Part shown: positions 55,405-64,000 of the stretch, piece by piece
Layout of the letters: every line of letters starts with the position of its first letter
How positions within the stretch are numbered: position 1 is the stretch's first letter
NCBI GenBank assembly: GCA_947488625.1
Contig: CANKZR010000002.1
Location: 248,001 to 312,000, forward strand
Length of the DNA: 64,000 bases
Direction: 5' to 3'
From: an uncultured Sphingomonadaceae bacterium
GTDB lineage: Bacteria > Pseudomonadota > Alphaproteobacteria > Sphingomonadales > Sphingomonadaceae
Position numbers and translations under genes: made by a program
Notes under the pieces: generated by a model
Told to the model about the DNA's origin: nothing
The model's input: the letters and a program-made list of their open reading frames with translations, nothing else
The model's database searches: none

Positions 55405-56520
55405 GTGGCCATGCGCGTACCCAATCTTGGCGAGACAGAACTGCTGGTGCCCTTGCACGAGGGCATGTTCGAAATGCCCATGTGGGACACGTTCCTCAGA
55501 AGGCTCAAACAGGCGGCAGGATGCGATATTGCCACGCTGGTATTGCTCGCTTCCGACAGCACATCGCCGATCCAGCTTTCGTCCGTAACCAGGGCCCCAT
55601 CGCCGAAGTTGCAGAAGCTGTTCGACGAAAAATATGCGGGCACCGAGCCACTGCAATCCCGGTCGATGCGCGAAGGGCGCATATACGGGCTGGAGGAGCT
55701 GCTGGAAATGGGCGGCGAGAAACAGCGCGACTTTCGCGACGACGTGCTTTCCCCTTTCGGCATTAGCCACATGCAGTCTGTACGCATAGCAGATCCGAGC
55801 GGCCTCAACGCGTGGCTTGTCTTGTCTGCACGGGAAGAAATCCGGCCATCGTCCAGCGCCCTGCTGGCGGCGCTGCTTCCCCATCTGCGCGTGGCCCTGC
55901 GCGTACTGGCGCGGCTCGAGCAGGAGAAGGCCCGTGCCTCGATGACTGCGGGCGCTTTCAGCCACATCGATTTCGGCTGGATCGCGGTGGACCGGCGCTG
56001 CCGCGTGGTGGACATGGACGAGCAGGCGCAGCGTTTTCTCAGCCGATCCGCTGCCATGAGGCGGGGTCCCTATGACCGGCTCGTTCCGTCGTCGCCGGCA
56101 ATCGACAGGCAGCTGACGGCGCTGGTGAAATCCTTTGCCGAGAACCCCGATGCCCGCCCGCGGGCAGTCAATCTGAGCCAGGATCCGTGGATCGACATTC
56201 TCGTGTCGCCAGTAAGGGTTACATCGCTCTCGCTAGGGGGAAAGGCCGTGGCAGTCGTCTACTTCCGCGGCGACCAGAGCTCTTCTGCCGACCGTTGCCA
56301 GCAGTTGATTGACGTTTTCAAGCTGACGCAGAGCGAGGCGCGTTTCGCGTGGTCGATCGCACAAGGCATTTCCATTGCCGATGCCGCCGAGAAGCACGGT
56401 TTGACGATCGAGACGGCGCGCAATTATTCCAAGAAGATCTATGCCAAGACGGGCGCACGAGGACAGGTGGATTTCATGCGCCGGGTGTTGACCAGCGTCG
56501 TGGCCATTACGGTGCATTAA
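55405..56520 (+). CDS. LuxR-type transcriptional regulator with PAS-like segment
   Basis: A ~371-residue regulator. A poorly defined N-terminal sensory region (1-150) is followed by '[26 protein letters not shown]', which looks like a PAS-type core, and a C-terminal LuxR helix-turn-helix ('[57 protein letters not shown]'). There is no receiver domain. GGGAGG lies ten bases before GTG 55405; ATG 55411 is also possible. Divergence from cysD suggests control of sulfate activation, which is inference. Confidence 0.82.
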   Translation: MAMRVPNLGETELLVPLHEGMFEMPMWDTFLRRLKQAAGCDIATLVLLASDSTSPIQLSSVTRAPSPKLQKLFDEKYAGTEPLQSRSMREGRIYGLEELLEMGGEKQRDFRDDVLSPFGISHMQSVRIADPSGLNAWLVLSAREEIRPSSSALLAALLPHLRVALRVLARLEQEKARASMTAGAFSHIDFGWIAVDRRCRVVDMDEQAQRFLSRSAAMRRGPYDRLVPSSPAIDRQLTALVKSFAENPDARPRAVNLSQDPWIDILVSPVRVTSLSLGGKAVAVVYFRGDQSSSADRCQQLIDVFKLTQSEARFAWSIAQGISIADAAEKHGLTIETARNYSKKIYAKTGARGQVDFMRRVLTSVVAITVH

Positions 56521-56534
56521 GTTCGTAGGATGGT

Positions 56535-56642
56535 TCAGCCCGCGAGAATGAGGGCCAGACCGCAGCTGCACACTATGAAACCACGCAGCAGATCCAGCGG
56601 ATCGGCGAGTGTTTCACGGGTGAGGGCGATTGCCTGGGCCAT
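56535..56642 (-). CDS. putative 35-residue membrane micro-protein
   Basis: A short frame too small for the track: MAQAIALTRETLADPLDLLR... with a hydrophobic C-terminal helix containing two cysteines ('IVCSCGLALILAG'). It follows aguA by 35 bases on the same strand, and a TTAA-N7-TTAG site lies just upstream. The Shine-Dalgarno sequence is weak. The composition is protein-like, but size makes the call uncertain. Confidence 0.35.
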   Translation of the reverse strand: MAQAIALTRETLADPLDLLRGFIVCSCGLALILAG

Positions 56643-56666
56643 GTTCAACAGACTGGACCAAAATTC

Positions 56667-56681
56667 CTAACAAACTGTTAA
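56667..56681 (-). promoter_or_regulatory. CtrA-like box TTAA-N7-TTAG
   Basis: On the minus strand TTAA and TTAG are separated by seven bases, one mismatch from the alphaproteobacterial CtrA consensus TTAA-N7-TTAA. It overlaps the aguA stop and lies 25 bases before the micro-ORF start. One such match can arise by chance. Confidence 0.3.
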
Positions 56682-57664
56682 CGGACCGCTTTCGGCACAT
56701 GCTGGCTGGCGCAATGAAAGCTGCCGCCGCCGGTCAGAACCGCATCGGCGCGCAGGCCCACGGCGGCGCGACCGGGGAAGAGATCGCCTATCGCGGCCAC
56801 AGCCTCATCGTCATGCACACTGCCATAGGTTGGCACCACCACCACTTCGTTGCAGATGGCAAAGTTCATGTAGCTGGCAGGTTCCACCTCGTCCTCTTCG
56901 CCCATCCAGCCGGGAGAAGGAACATCGCGCACTTCCAGCCCGAAATTCTGCGCGCGGGCGCGGGCATCGTCAAAAACGCCCGTATTGGGATCGTCGGGGG
57001 CGGTGGCGCGGGGGATGGCGATCACGCCTTCGCCCACCATGCGGGCAAGGTTGTCGACGTGGCCATCGGTGTGATCGCCCGCCAGCCCTTCACCCAGCCA
57101 CAGGATGCGATCGAACCCCAGGTCGCGCTGCAGGTTGGCCCAGATATCCTCGCGAGAGAGTGCGGGGTTGCGATTGGGATTGAGCAGACATTGCTCGGTC
57201 GTCACCACCAGCCCGGTGCCATCGCTCTCTACTGCGCCGCCTTCGAGTATCCAGTCAGCGCGTGTGTAGGGCAGGCCGCCCGCCTGGGCGAGCGAAGGAC
57301 CGGTGTCCCGATCGCCTTCCAGCAGGTACTTGCCGCCCCAGCCGTTGAAGCCGAAGCCCTGCGCGCGGCGTTCGCCACTTGCGTTCACCACGGTCAGCGG
57401 GCCGGTGTCGCGTATCCAGATGTCGCCGTAGGGATGGCGCTCAATCGCTACTGCGCCCGATACGAGGTCTTTCGCGCGCATTTGCGTTGCAGCATCGCGC
57501 ACCACGAGACGAACCTGCTGCCCCGTTTCGGCAACTGCATTGGCGAAGGCCGCCATCTGCTCCTGCGCAGTCGCGAGGTTCTCCTCCCACAGGTCGCCAT
57601 GGGCGGGGAAGCCGATCCAGATCCAGTCCTGCCGCGCCCATTCGGCGGGCATACGAAATGCCAT
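56678..57664 (-). CDS. aguA: agmatine deiminase family protein
   Basis: The start at ATG 57664 (MAFRMPAEWARQDWIWIGFP) is the family start; the track adds 37 codons. The 328-residue protein has 'DIWIRDTGPLTVV', 'GFNGWGGKYLLEGD', 'LEGGAVESDG', 'GDHTDGHVDNLARM' and the catalytic cysteine in 'GGGSFHCASQ'. It converts agmatine to N-carbamoylputrescine and ammonia. No N-carbamoylputrescine amidase is adjacent. It begins four bases after the M28 peptidase stop. Confidence 0.93.
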   Translation of the reverse strand: MAFRMPAEWARQDWIWIGFPAHGDLWEENLATAQEQMAAFANAVAETGQQVRLVVRDAATQMRAKDLVSGAVAIERHPYGDIWIRDTGPLTVVNASGERRAQGFGFNGWGGKYLLEGDRDTGPSLAQAGGLPYTRADWILEGGAVESDGTGLVVTTEQCLLNPNRNPALSREDIWANLQRDLGFDRILWLGEGLAGDHTDGHVDNLARMVGEGVIAIPRATAPDDPNTGVFDDARARAQNFGLEVRDVPSPGWMGEEDEVEPASYMNFAICNEVVVVPTYGSVHDDEAVAAIGDLFPGRAAVGLRADAVLTGGGSFHCASQHVPKAVR

Positions 57665-57668
57665 GGCT

Positions 57669-59324
<1,656 letters not shown>

Positions 59325-59432
59325 GAATTTCCTTTCAGGCGAAATCATTGTTCCATTTGGCATTGGTGCGGCCACGGGGCAAGCATCACGAGGGCTTGAA
59401 GCGATCGGAGTGGGCGGGCAGGAGCGGATGCG

Positions 59433-62102
59433 ATGACAGTTGACTGGCAATCCGCCCTCGATCGCGCCCGTGCGCACTCGCCTTTCCTGAAACGCGCGAT
59501 GGAAAATCGCGGCGAACTTGCCGCCCTGATGGCCGAGGGCAGGGGTGAGGAGGCGCTCGCGCGCGCAAAGGCTGAAGGGGAGGGGATAGACGATACCGGC
59601 GTGGCCTTGCGCCGCGAGCGGCTTTCACTGGCACTGGTGCTGGCGGTGGGTGACCTTGCCGGCGCGTTCGATCTGACGCGCGTGATGACGCAGCTTTCGA
59701 ATTTTGCCGATCGCGCGCTGGATGCCGCCATGCTGGCTGTCGTGCAGCGGCGCGTGGAGGGCGCGGACACCAGCGGTTTCACCGCGCTGGCGCTGGGAAA
59801 ACAGGGGGCGGGTGAACTCAACTATTCTTCCGACATCGATCCCATATTGCTGTTCGATCCGCAGCGTCTCGCCCGCCGCGAGCGCGACGAGCCGGGGGAA
59901 GCGGCGCAGCGCTATGCGCGGCAACTGGTGGAGCTGCTGGGCAAGGCCACGGGGGAGGGATACGTCCTGCGGGTGGACCTGCGGCTGCGCCCGGCCAGCG
60001 AAGTGTCGCCGCTGGCCATCCCTTTCAACGCCGCCATCACCCATTACGAAAGCAGCGCGCTGGCATGGGAGCGCGCAGCCTTCATACGCGCGCGCGCCGC
60101 CGCGGGTGACATAGCTGCGGGGGAGGAGTTTCTCGACGAAATCCGATCCTTCGTCTGGCGACGCAGCCTGGATTTCACCGCCATCGAGGAAGTGCGCCGC
60201 CTGACCATGCGCATTCGCGAGGCATACAAGGGCACGCGCGAAGTTGGCCCCGGTTTCGATATCAAGAAAGGCCGCGGCGGCATTCGCGAGATCGAATTCT
60301 ACGCCCAGACGCACCAGCTAATCTATGGCGGCCGCAACCCTGCGCTGCGCCAGCAAGGCACGCGCGCAGCGCTGGATGCGCTGGCGGACGCGAAGATCAT
60401 CGGTAGCGAGGATGCCCGTGTTCTGGGCGAAAGCTACGACGCCTTGCGCACGATAGAGCACCGCTTGCAGATGGTCGACGACCGTCAGACCCACGCGCTG
60501 CCCGACAGCGCCGAGAAGCTGGATAACGTCGCGCAATTGCATGGTCTGTCGAGTGGCGCGGAACTGGTCGAAAAGGTGCGCGCGATCTGCGAACGCGTGG
60601 CGACGCGCTACGACGATCTGCTGGGCGAGGATGATGATCAGGCCAGCAACAACATCGTCGTACCAGTAGAATTTCGCGAGCGTTTTGAAGCCCGCACCGA
60701 GCATTGGCGCGGATCGTTGCGGGCATTGCGTTCGACGGAGGCGAACAAGGCTTTCGATGATATTCGGGACGATCTGCTGGCGGCGCTGGCGGGCGCCCCC
60801 GACCCCGACCACGCCCTGTCGCGCTGGGAAACCCTGCTGGAACGCCTGCCCACGGCAATCAACCTGTTTCGCCTGTTCGAGCAGCGGCCCGGCCTGCTGG
60901 AGCGGGTTCTGCGCATCCTGACACTGGCGCGCCCGCTGGCCGATGCACTGGCCCGGCGGACCGAACTGCTCGACGCGCTTATCGATCCCAACGCGCTGGA
61001 CCTGCCCGGCCCGATCGACACGCTGGCCGAACGCATGCGCGCCAGCGAGGACAGCGATTACGAATCGCGGCTCGACCGATTGCGGCAGGTGGTGGGGGAG
61101 GAGCGCTTTGCTCTGGGTGCGCAGATGGTGGAGTGCCGCCACGATCCGCTGGAAATTGCAGAAGGGCTATGCCGGGTGGCGGAGGCTGCCGTACAAACCG
61201 GGGCCGATGCGGCCATCGCCGATTTCCAGGCCAAGCACGGCACGATACCGGGAAGCGAACTCGTCATTCTTGGCCTGGGGCGGCTGGGCGGCGGCGCACT
61301 GACCCACGCTTCTGATCTCGACGTGGTGTTCCTGTTCACCGATCCCGATGAAAGCGGCACGGAATCGGACGGCGCGCGGCCCCTGTCGACAGCGATCTAC
61401 TACAATCGACTGGCCGCCAGGATCACGGCAGCTTTGAGCGTACCGACCGCAGAGGGCGCGCTTTACGAGATCGACACGCGGCTTCGCCCGCAAGGCGCGC
61501 AGGGGCCGCTGGCTGTCGGCTTTGAATCTTTCGCGCGTTACCAGGGCGGTACGGCATGGACGTGGGAGCACATGGCGCTGGCAAGGGCTCGTCCGATCTA
61601 TGGCACCAGGGCTGCCTGCGCGAAACTGGCCGACCTGATCCGCGACGTGCTGTGCGAGACGCGCGACCCGCAGCAGCTGAAGCAGGACGTGCTGGGCATG
61701 CGCGGCGAGATGCTGAAGGCGAAGCCGCCACGTGGCCCGCTGGACGTGAAGCTGATGCGCGGCGGATTGATCGATTCGGAATTTCTCGTCCATTACCTGC
61801 AATTGCGCGAGGGGGTTGGCCTCGATCCGGCCATGGAAAGGGCCATCGCGGCGCTGGCGGGCGAAGGGTTGCTTCCCGATGACTTTGCCGCGCATCACCT
61901 CGCCCTCACGCGTTACCTTGTCGCCGTGCGATTGTTCGCGCCCGATGGCACCGAGCCTGCCGAAGCGACGCGCGCAGTGCTGGCGCAAGCCTGCGCAGAG
62001 GATAGCTACGAGGCGCTGTTGCAATCGCTGGCCGAGGCGCGGCAAGGCATTGCCGAACAATGGGCCCGGCACTTTGATGAGACACTGGAGATAGAGACAT
62101 GA
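59433..62102 (+). CDS. glnE: glutamine synthetase adenylyltransferase/deadenylase
   Basis: An 889-residue bifunctional regulator that attaches AMP to, and removes it from, glutamine synthetase according to nitrogen status. Two nucleotidyltransferase domains are visible: 'ALGKQGAGELNYSSDIDPILLFDP' (deadenylase half) and 'LGLGRLGGGALTHASDLDVVFLFTDP' (adenylyltransferase half). 'GRGGIREIEFYAQTHQL' and 'KLMRGGLIDSEFLVHYLQL' are the paired later motifs. ATG 59433 is the natural start. The stop overlaps the next ATG (ATGA). Confidence 0.96.
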   Translation: MTVDWQSALDRARAHSPFLKRAMENRGELAALMAEGRGEEALARAKAEGEGIDDTGVALRRERLSLALVLAVGDLAGAFDLTRVMTQLSNFADRALDAAMLAVVQRRVEGADTSGFTALALGKQGAGELNYSSDIDPILLFDPQRLARRERDEPGEAAQRYARQLVELLGKATGEGYVLRVDLRLRPASEVSPLAIPFNAAITHYESSALAWERAAFIRARAAAGDIAAGEEFLDEIRSFVWRRSLDFTAIEEVRRLTMRIREAYKGTREVGPGFDIKKGRGGIREIEFYAQTHQLIYGGRNPALRQQGTRAALDALADAKIIGSEDARVLGESYDALRTIEHRLQMVDDRQTHALPDSAEKLDNVAQLHGLSSGAELVEKVRAICERVATRYDDLLGEDDDQASNNIVVPVEFRERFEARTEHWRGSLRALRSTEANKAFDDIRDDLLAALAGAPDPDHALSRWETLLERLPTAINLFRLFEQRPGLLERVLRILTLARPLADALARRTELLDALIDPNALDLPGPIDTLAERMRASEDSDYESRLDRLRQVVGEERFALGAQMVECRHDPLEIAEGLCRVAEAAVQTGADAAIADFQAKHGTIPGSELVILGLGRLGGGALTHASDLDVVFLFTDPDESGTESDGARPLSTAIYYNRLAARITAALSVPTAEGALYEIDTRLRPQGAQGPLAVGFESFARYQGGTAWTWEHMALARARPIYGTRAACAKLADLIRDVLCETRDPQQLKQDVLGMRGEMLKAKPPRGPLDVKLMRGGLIDSEFLVHYLQLREGVGLDPAMERAIAALAGEGLLPDDFAAHHLALTRYLVAVRLFAPDGTEPAEATRAVLAQACAEDSYEALLQSLAEARQGIAEQWARHFDETLEIET

Positions 62103-62575
62103 GCGAGCACCAGATTCCGGACGAAGGCGACATGCTGCCCGATGTGGCGATGGAAGGGGCCGATGGGGCAACCGTGAAGCCATCGGACTTTCGCGGGCGC
62201 AAGCTCGTGCTGTTCTTCTACCCGAAGGACATGACGCCCGGCTGCACCACCGAAAGCATCGACTTCAGCAAGGCGAAAGACGAGTTCGAAGCGGCGGGCA
62301 CGGCTGTGCTGGGCGTATCGAAGGACACCTATGCCAGGCACGAGAAATTCATCGCCAAGCACGACCTTACCGTGCCGCTGGCGTCGGACCCAGAGAACGG
62401 CCTCGCCGATGCGCTCGGCATCTGGACCGAGAAGAAGATGTACGGAAAGACGTTCATGGGCATGGTGCGCACCACCTATCTCGTGGATGCCGAAGGCCGC
62501 ATTGCGCGGGTCTGGCGCAAGGTGAAGGTAAAAGGCCACGTCGATGAAGTGCTGGAGGCCGCGAAGGCACTTTAA
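62099..62575 (+). CDS. bcp: thioredoxin-dependent thiol peroxidase, one-cysteine type
   Basis: A 158-residue peroxiredoxin of the BCP/PrxQ group that reduces hydroperoxides. The peroxidatic cysteine is C49 in 'KDMTPGCTTES'. It is the only cysteine in the protein, so the resolving cysteine found five residues later in many BCPs is missing; reduction must use an external thiol. It is translationally coupled to glnE by ATGA. Confidence 0.94.
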   Translation: MSEHQIPDEGDMLPDVAMEGADGATVKPSDFRGRKLVLFFYPKDMTPGCTTESIDFSKAKDEFEAAGTAVLGVSKDTYARHEKFIAKHDLTVPLASDPENGLADALGIWTEKKMYGKTFMGMVRTTYLVDAEGRIARVWRKVKVKGHVDEVLEAAKAL

Positions 62576-62584
62576 GTTTCACGC

Positions 62585-63373
62585 ATGACCGATCTCTCGC
62601 AGGCAATCCGCGCAACCTTGCTGACGGGCGACAAGCGCGGCAAGGTAATGGCCACCCGCGCCCTGGTGCGAAACTGGCGCACGGGTGCGCTGGCTACTGA
62701 ATTTTCCACCGCAATGCCCGCCTCTCCCGCGTGGCCGCACGGGTTGGAGGTGCTGCCGCCAGGCCGGATGCCCAAGCGGGGCAAGGGCGGTTCCGCCCGC
62801 AATCGCATCGCCCTGTGGCACAGCCTGGCCCATATCGAATTCGTCGCCATCGACCTTGCCCTGGATATCGTCGGCCGGTTCGGGGCGGAGATGGACGACG
62901 CCTTCATTGCAGACTTCCTGGGCGTGGCCGCGGATGAGGCAATGCACTTCGCTGTGATCGAGCGACACCTCGCCAGGATGGGTGCGGCCTATGGCGACCT
63001 GCCGGTTCATGACGGGCTGTGGCAATCCGCCGCTGATACCGCGCACGATGCGATGGCCAGACTGGCTATCGTTCCCATGGTGCTGGAAGCGCGGGGACTG
63101 GATGTAACGCCGGCGACGCTGGACAGGGTGCGGTCACAAGGCGATTCGCGTGGCGCAAAGATCCTGCAGCGAATCCTTGACGACGAAATCCGGCACGTCT
63201 CTGCGGGCGCAAGGCATTTCAAGGCGCTTTGCCGCAGCCACGGTATAATCCCGAAAAACCACTGGAAAATGTTAGTAAAACGTTACTTCCGGGGAACGTT
63301 GAAGCCACCATTCAACGACTCGGCGCGTCTTGCAGCCGGTCTATCGCGCGATCTTTACGCTGGTATTGCCTAG
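62585..63373 (+). CDS. DUF455 ferritin-like protein
   Basis: A 262-residue all-helical protein with a di-iron-type pattern: 'LAHIEFVAIDLALD', 'ADEAMHFAVIERHL', 'VLEARGLDVTPA' and 'DDEIRHVSAGARHF', giving the Glu/His ligand set of ferritin-like folds. DUF455 proteins are distantly similar to MiaE-type hydroxylases, but no reaction is established. It follows bcp by nine bases and is probably in the glnE-bcp transcript. Confidence 0.87.
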   Translation: MTDLSQAIRATLLTGDKRGKVMATRALVRNWRTGALATEFSTAMPASPAWPHGLEVLPPGRMPKRGKGGSARNRIALWHSLAHIEFVAIDLALDIVGRFGAEMDDAFIADFLGVAADEAMHFAVIERHLARMGAAYGDLPVHDGLWQSAADTAHDAMARLAIVPMVLEARGLDVTPATLDRVRSQGDSRGAKILQRILDDEIRHVSAGARHFKALCRSHGIIPKNHWKMLVKRYFRGTLKPPFNDSARLAAGLSRDLYAGIA

Positions 63374-63484
63374 TTAAGGAATCCCATCATACCTCACAAT
63401 TATCGAGACGGCGGAAGGTTCCGGGGGTCTCGGTCAAAACAGATGCGAAGCGCCATTTGGGCCAGCTCGCCGCAGACATTGTAG

Positions 63485-63500
63485 GGCGCTGAAAAGCGCC
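63485..63500 (+). promoter_or_regulatory. GNRA-loop hairpin in the M23 gene leader
   Basis: GGCGCT and AGCGCC enclose GAAA, a stable tetraloop hairpin, 21 bases before the M23 ATG. There is no T run, so it is more likely an mRNA leader structure than a terminator. Confidence 0.35.
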
Positions 63501-63521
63501 TGACGAAGCAAAAGGGATCGT

Positions 63522-64000
63522 ATGCTCGTCAAGATCGCAACCATTCTCGCCTTGGGCACAGCGGCTGTTGCCAGCCCTGCCATGGCCAAGGAAGCGCCTG
63601 CTGCCGGCGTAATCAACACCGCCAACGTCGCGGATGCCCCCTTGGGCGGTGCCGATGAATTCAACGAACTGTTCGCCAGCTGGGAAGTGCTGGAAGACGG
63701 CGGCCGTATCACCGCCGCTGGCGAGATCATCGCAGCGCCGCGTGTGACTGTCGCCGTTCCCTCGCGGATGCCGGTTGACGGCGTGAAGCTTACCAGTGCC
63801 TTCGGCATGCGCGATCACCCGATCCTGCGCCAGCGTCGCCGCCACAATGGTGTGGACCTTGCAGCCCCTAGCGGCACGCCGGTCTATGCGACGGCTGACG
63901 GCATGGTCGAAATGGCCCAGTATTACGGCTCTTACGGCAATTACGTGCAGATCGGCCACGGCGGCGATATGGAAACGCGCTATGCTCACCTTTCCAGCTA
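63522..64000 (+). CDS. exported M23-family metallopeptidase (3' end cut by window)
   Basis: The frame is open to the window end, so it is absent from the track. It starts at ATG 63522 with AAAGGG upstream and a signal peptide (MLVKIATILALGTAAVASPAMA). 'TSAFGMRDHPIL', the zinc motif HxxxD in 'RRHNGVDLAAPSG', 'GTPVYATADGMV' and 'ETRYAHLSS' are LytM/M23 landmarks. Family members cut or help remodel peptidoglycan cross-links in the periplasm. About 159 residues are visible and the catalytic domain is nearly complete. Confidence 0.9.
   Translation, partial: MLVKIATILALGTAAVASPAMAKEAPAAGVINTANVADAPLGGADEFNELFASWEVLEDGGRITAAGEIIAAPRVTVAVPSRMPVDGVKLTSAFGMRDHPILRQRRRHNGVDLAAPSGTPVYATADGMVEMAQYYGSYGNYVQIGHGGDMETRYAHLSS

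Overview
The window looks like a chromosomal segment of a GC-rich alphaproteobacterium in the Sphingomonadales, most likely Erythrobacteraceae (Erythrobacter, Altererythrobacter and relatives). The basis is gene content and style: a TonB-dependent receptor with a sphingomonad-like 'VVTARRREERLQDVP' plug entry, a PAS_5 protein, MmcB, DUF2141 proteins, a DUF455 ferritin-like protein, the rpe/heparinase/purH run, the ~180-kDa-class NAD-glutamate dehydrogenase, CysD with a CysN-CysC fusion, and many four-base ATGA/GTGA gene overlaps. No taxonomic search was possible. Most of the window is ordinary housekeeping and accessory metabolism.

Layout. 1-4.8 kb (minus): a LytS/LytTR-type two-component pair (regulator cut by the window edge), DsbA-like oxidoreductase, M48 protease with TPRs, and an App1/DUF2183 phosphatase. 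4.9-8.6 kb (minus): PAS_5 protein, secreted DUF2141 protein, fatty-acid-hydroxylase-family enzyme, MmcB and an unknown protein. 8.8-12.4 kb: tRNA-Arg(CCG), a short lower-GC stretch with an orphan ORF and a coupled micro-ORF, then an isolated TonB-dependent receptor; this is the most accessory-looking block. 12.4-25.0 kb: M20 amidohydrolase, a lipid-kinase-like protein coupled to a nucleotidyltransferase-like protein, a second DUF2141 protein, rpe/heparinase/purH, a micro-ORF plus exported MsrA, a Fur/Zur regulator, dxs and an alpha/beta hydrolase. 25.1-32.1 kb: an operon of a POT peptide transporter with two exported amidohydrolase-fold proteins (one lacking the metal motif), a divergent GntR regulator, ihfB, tRNA-Leu(TAA) and a secreted PPC-like protein. 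32.4-36.9 kb (plus): tandem PilZ protein, Glf-like flavoprotein, GtrA and a large polytopic protein, which together look like an envelope-glycan locus. 36.9-48.9 kb: Tat/lipoprotein MsrB with an ABC-2 exporter pair, queG, a ferredoxin-reductase-like enzyme, NAD-GDH, a 252-bp hairpin-rich intergenic element, and an LLM oxidoreductase coupled to an alpha/beta hydrolase. 49.0-64.0 kb: thrS, TauE/SafE, a cysD-cysNC-cysQ sulfate-activation operon divergent from a LuxR-type regulator, agmatine deiminase with an M28 lipoprotein peptidase, glnE, bcp, DUF455, and the start of an exported M23 peptidase.

How the genes work together. CysD/CysNC make APS and PAPS, and CysQ removes PAP. GlnE and NAD-GDH bear on nitrogen balance. 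The two Msr enzymes and the DsbA-like protein serve extracytoplasmic redox repair. The POT/amidohydrolase and M28/agmatine deiminase clusters fit peptide and amine scavenging.

I found no CRISPR array, rRNA, complete insertion sequence, prophage or obvious defence system. The best candidates for something new are the degenerate/intact amidohydrolase pair, the hairpin element at 46927-47178, the lipid-kinase/Tam41-like pair, and the scar-like region next to tRNA-Arg. Start codons were often moved inward from the ORF track where a Shine-Dalgarno sequence, signal peptide or neighbouring stop supports it.
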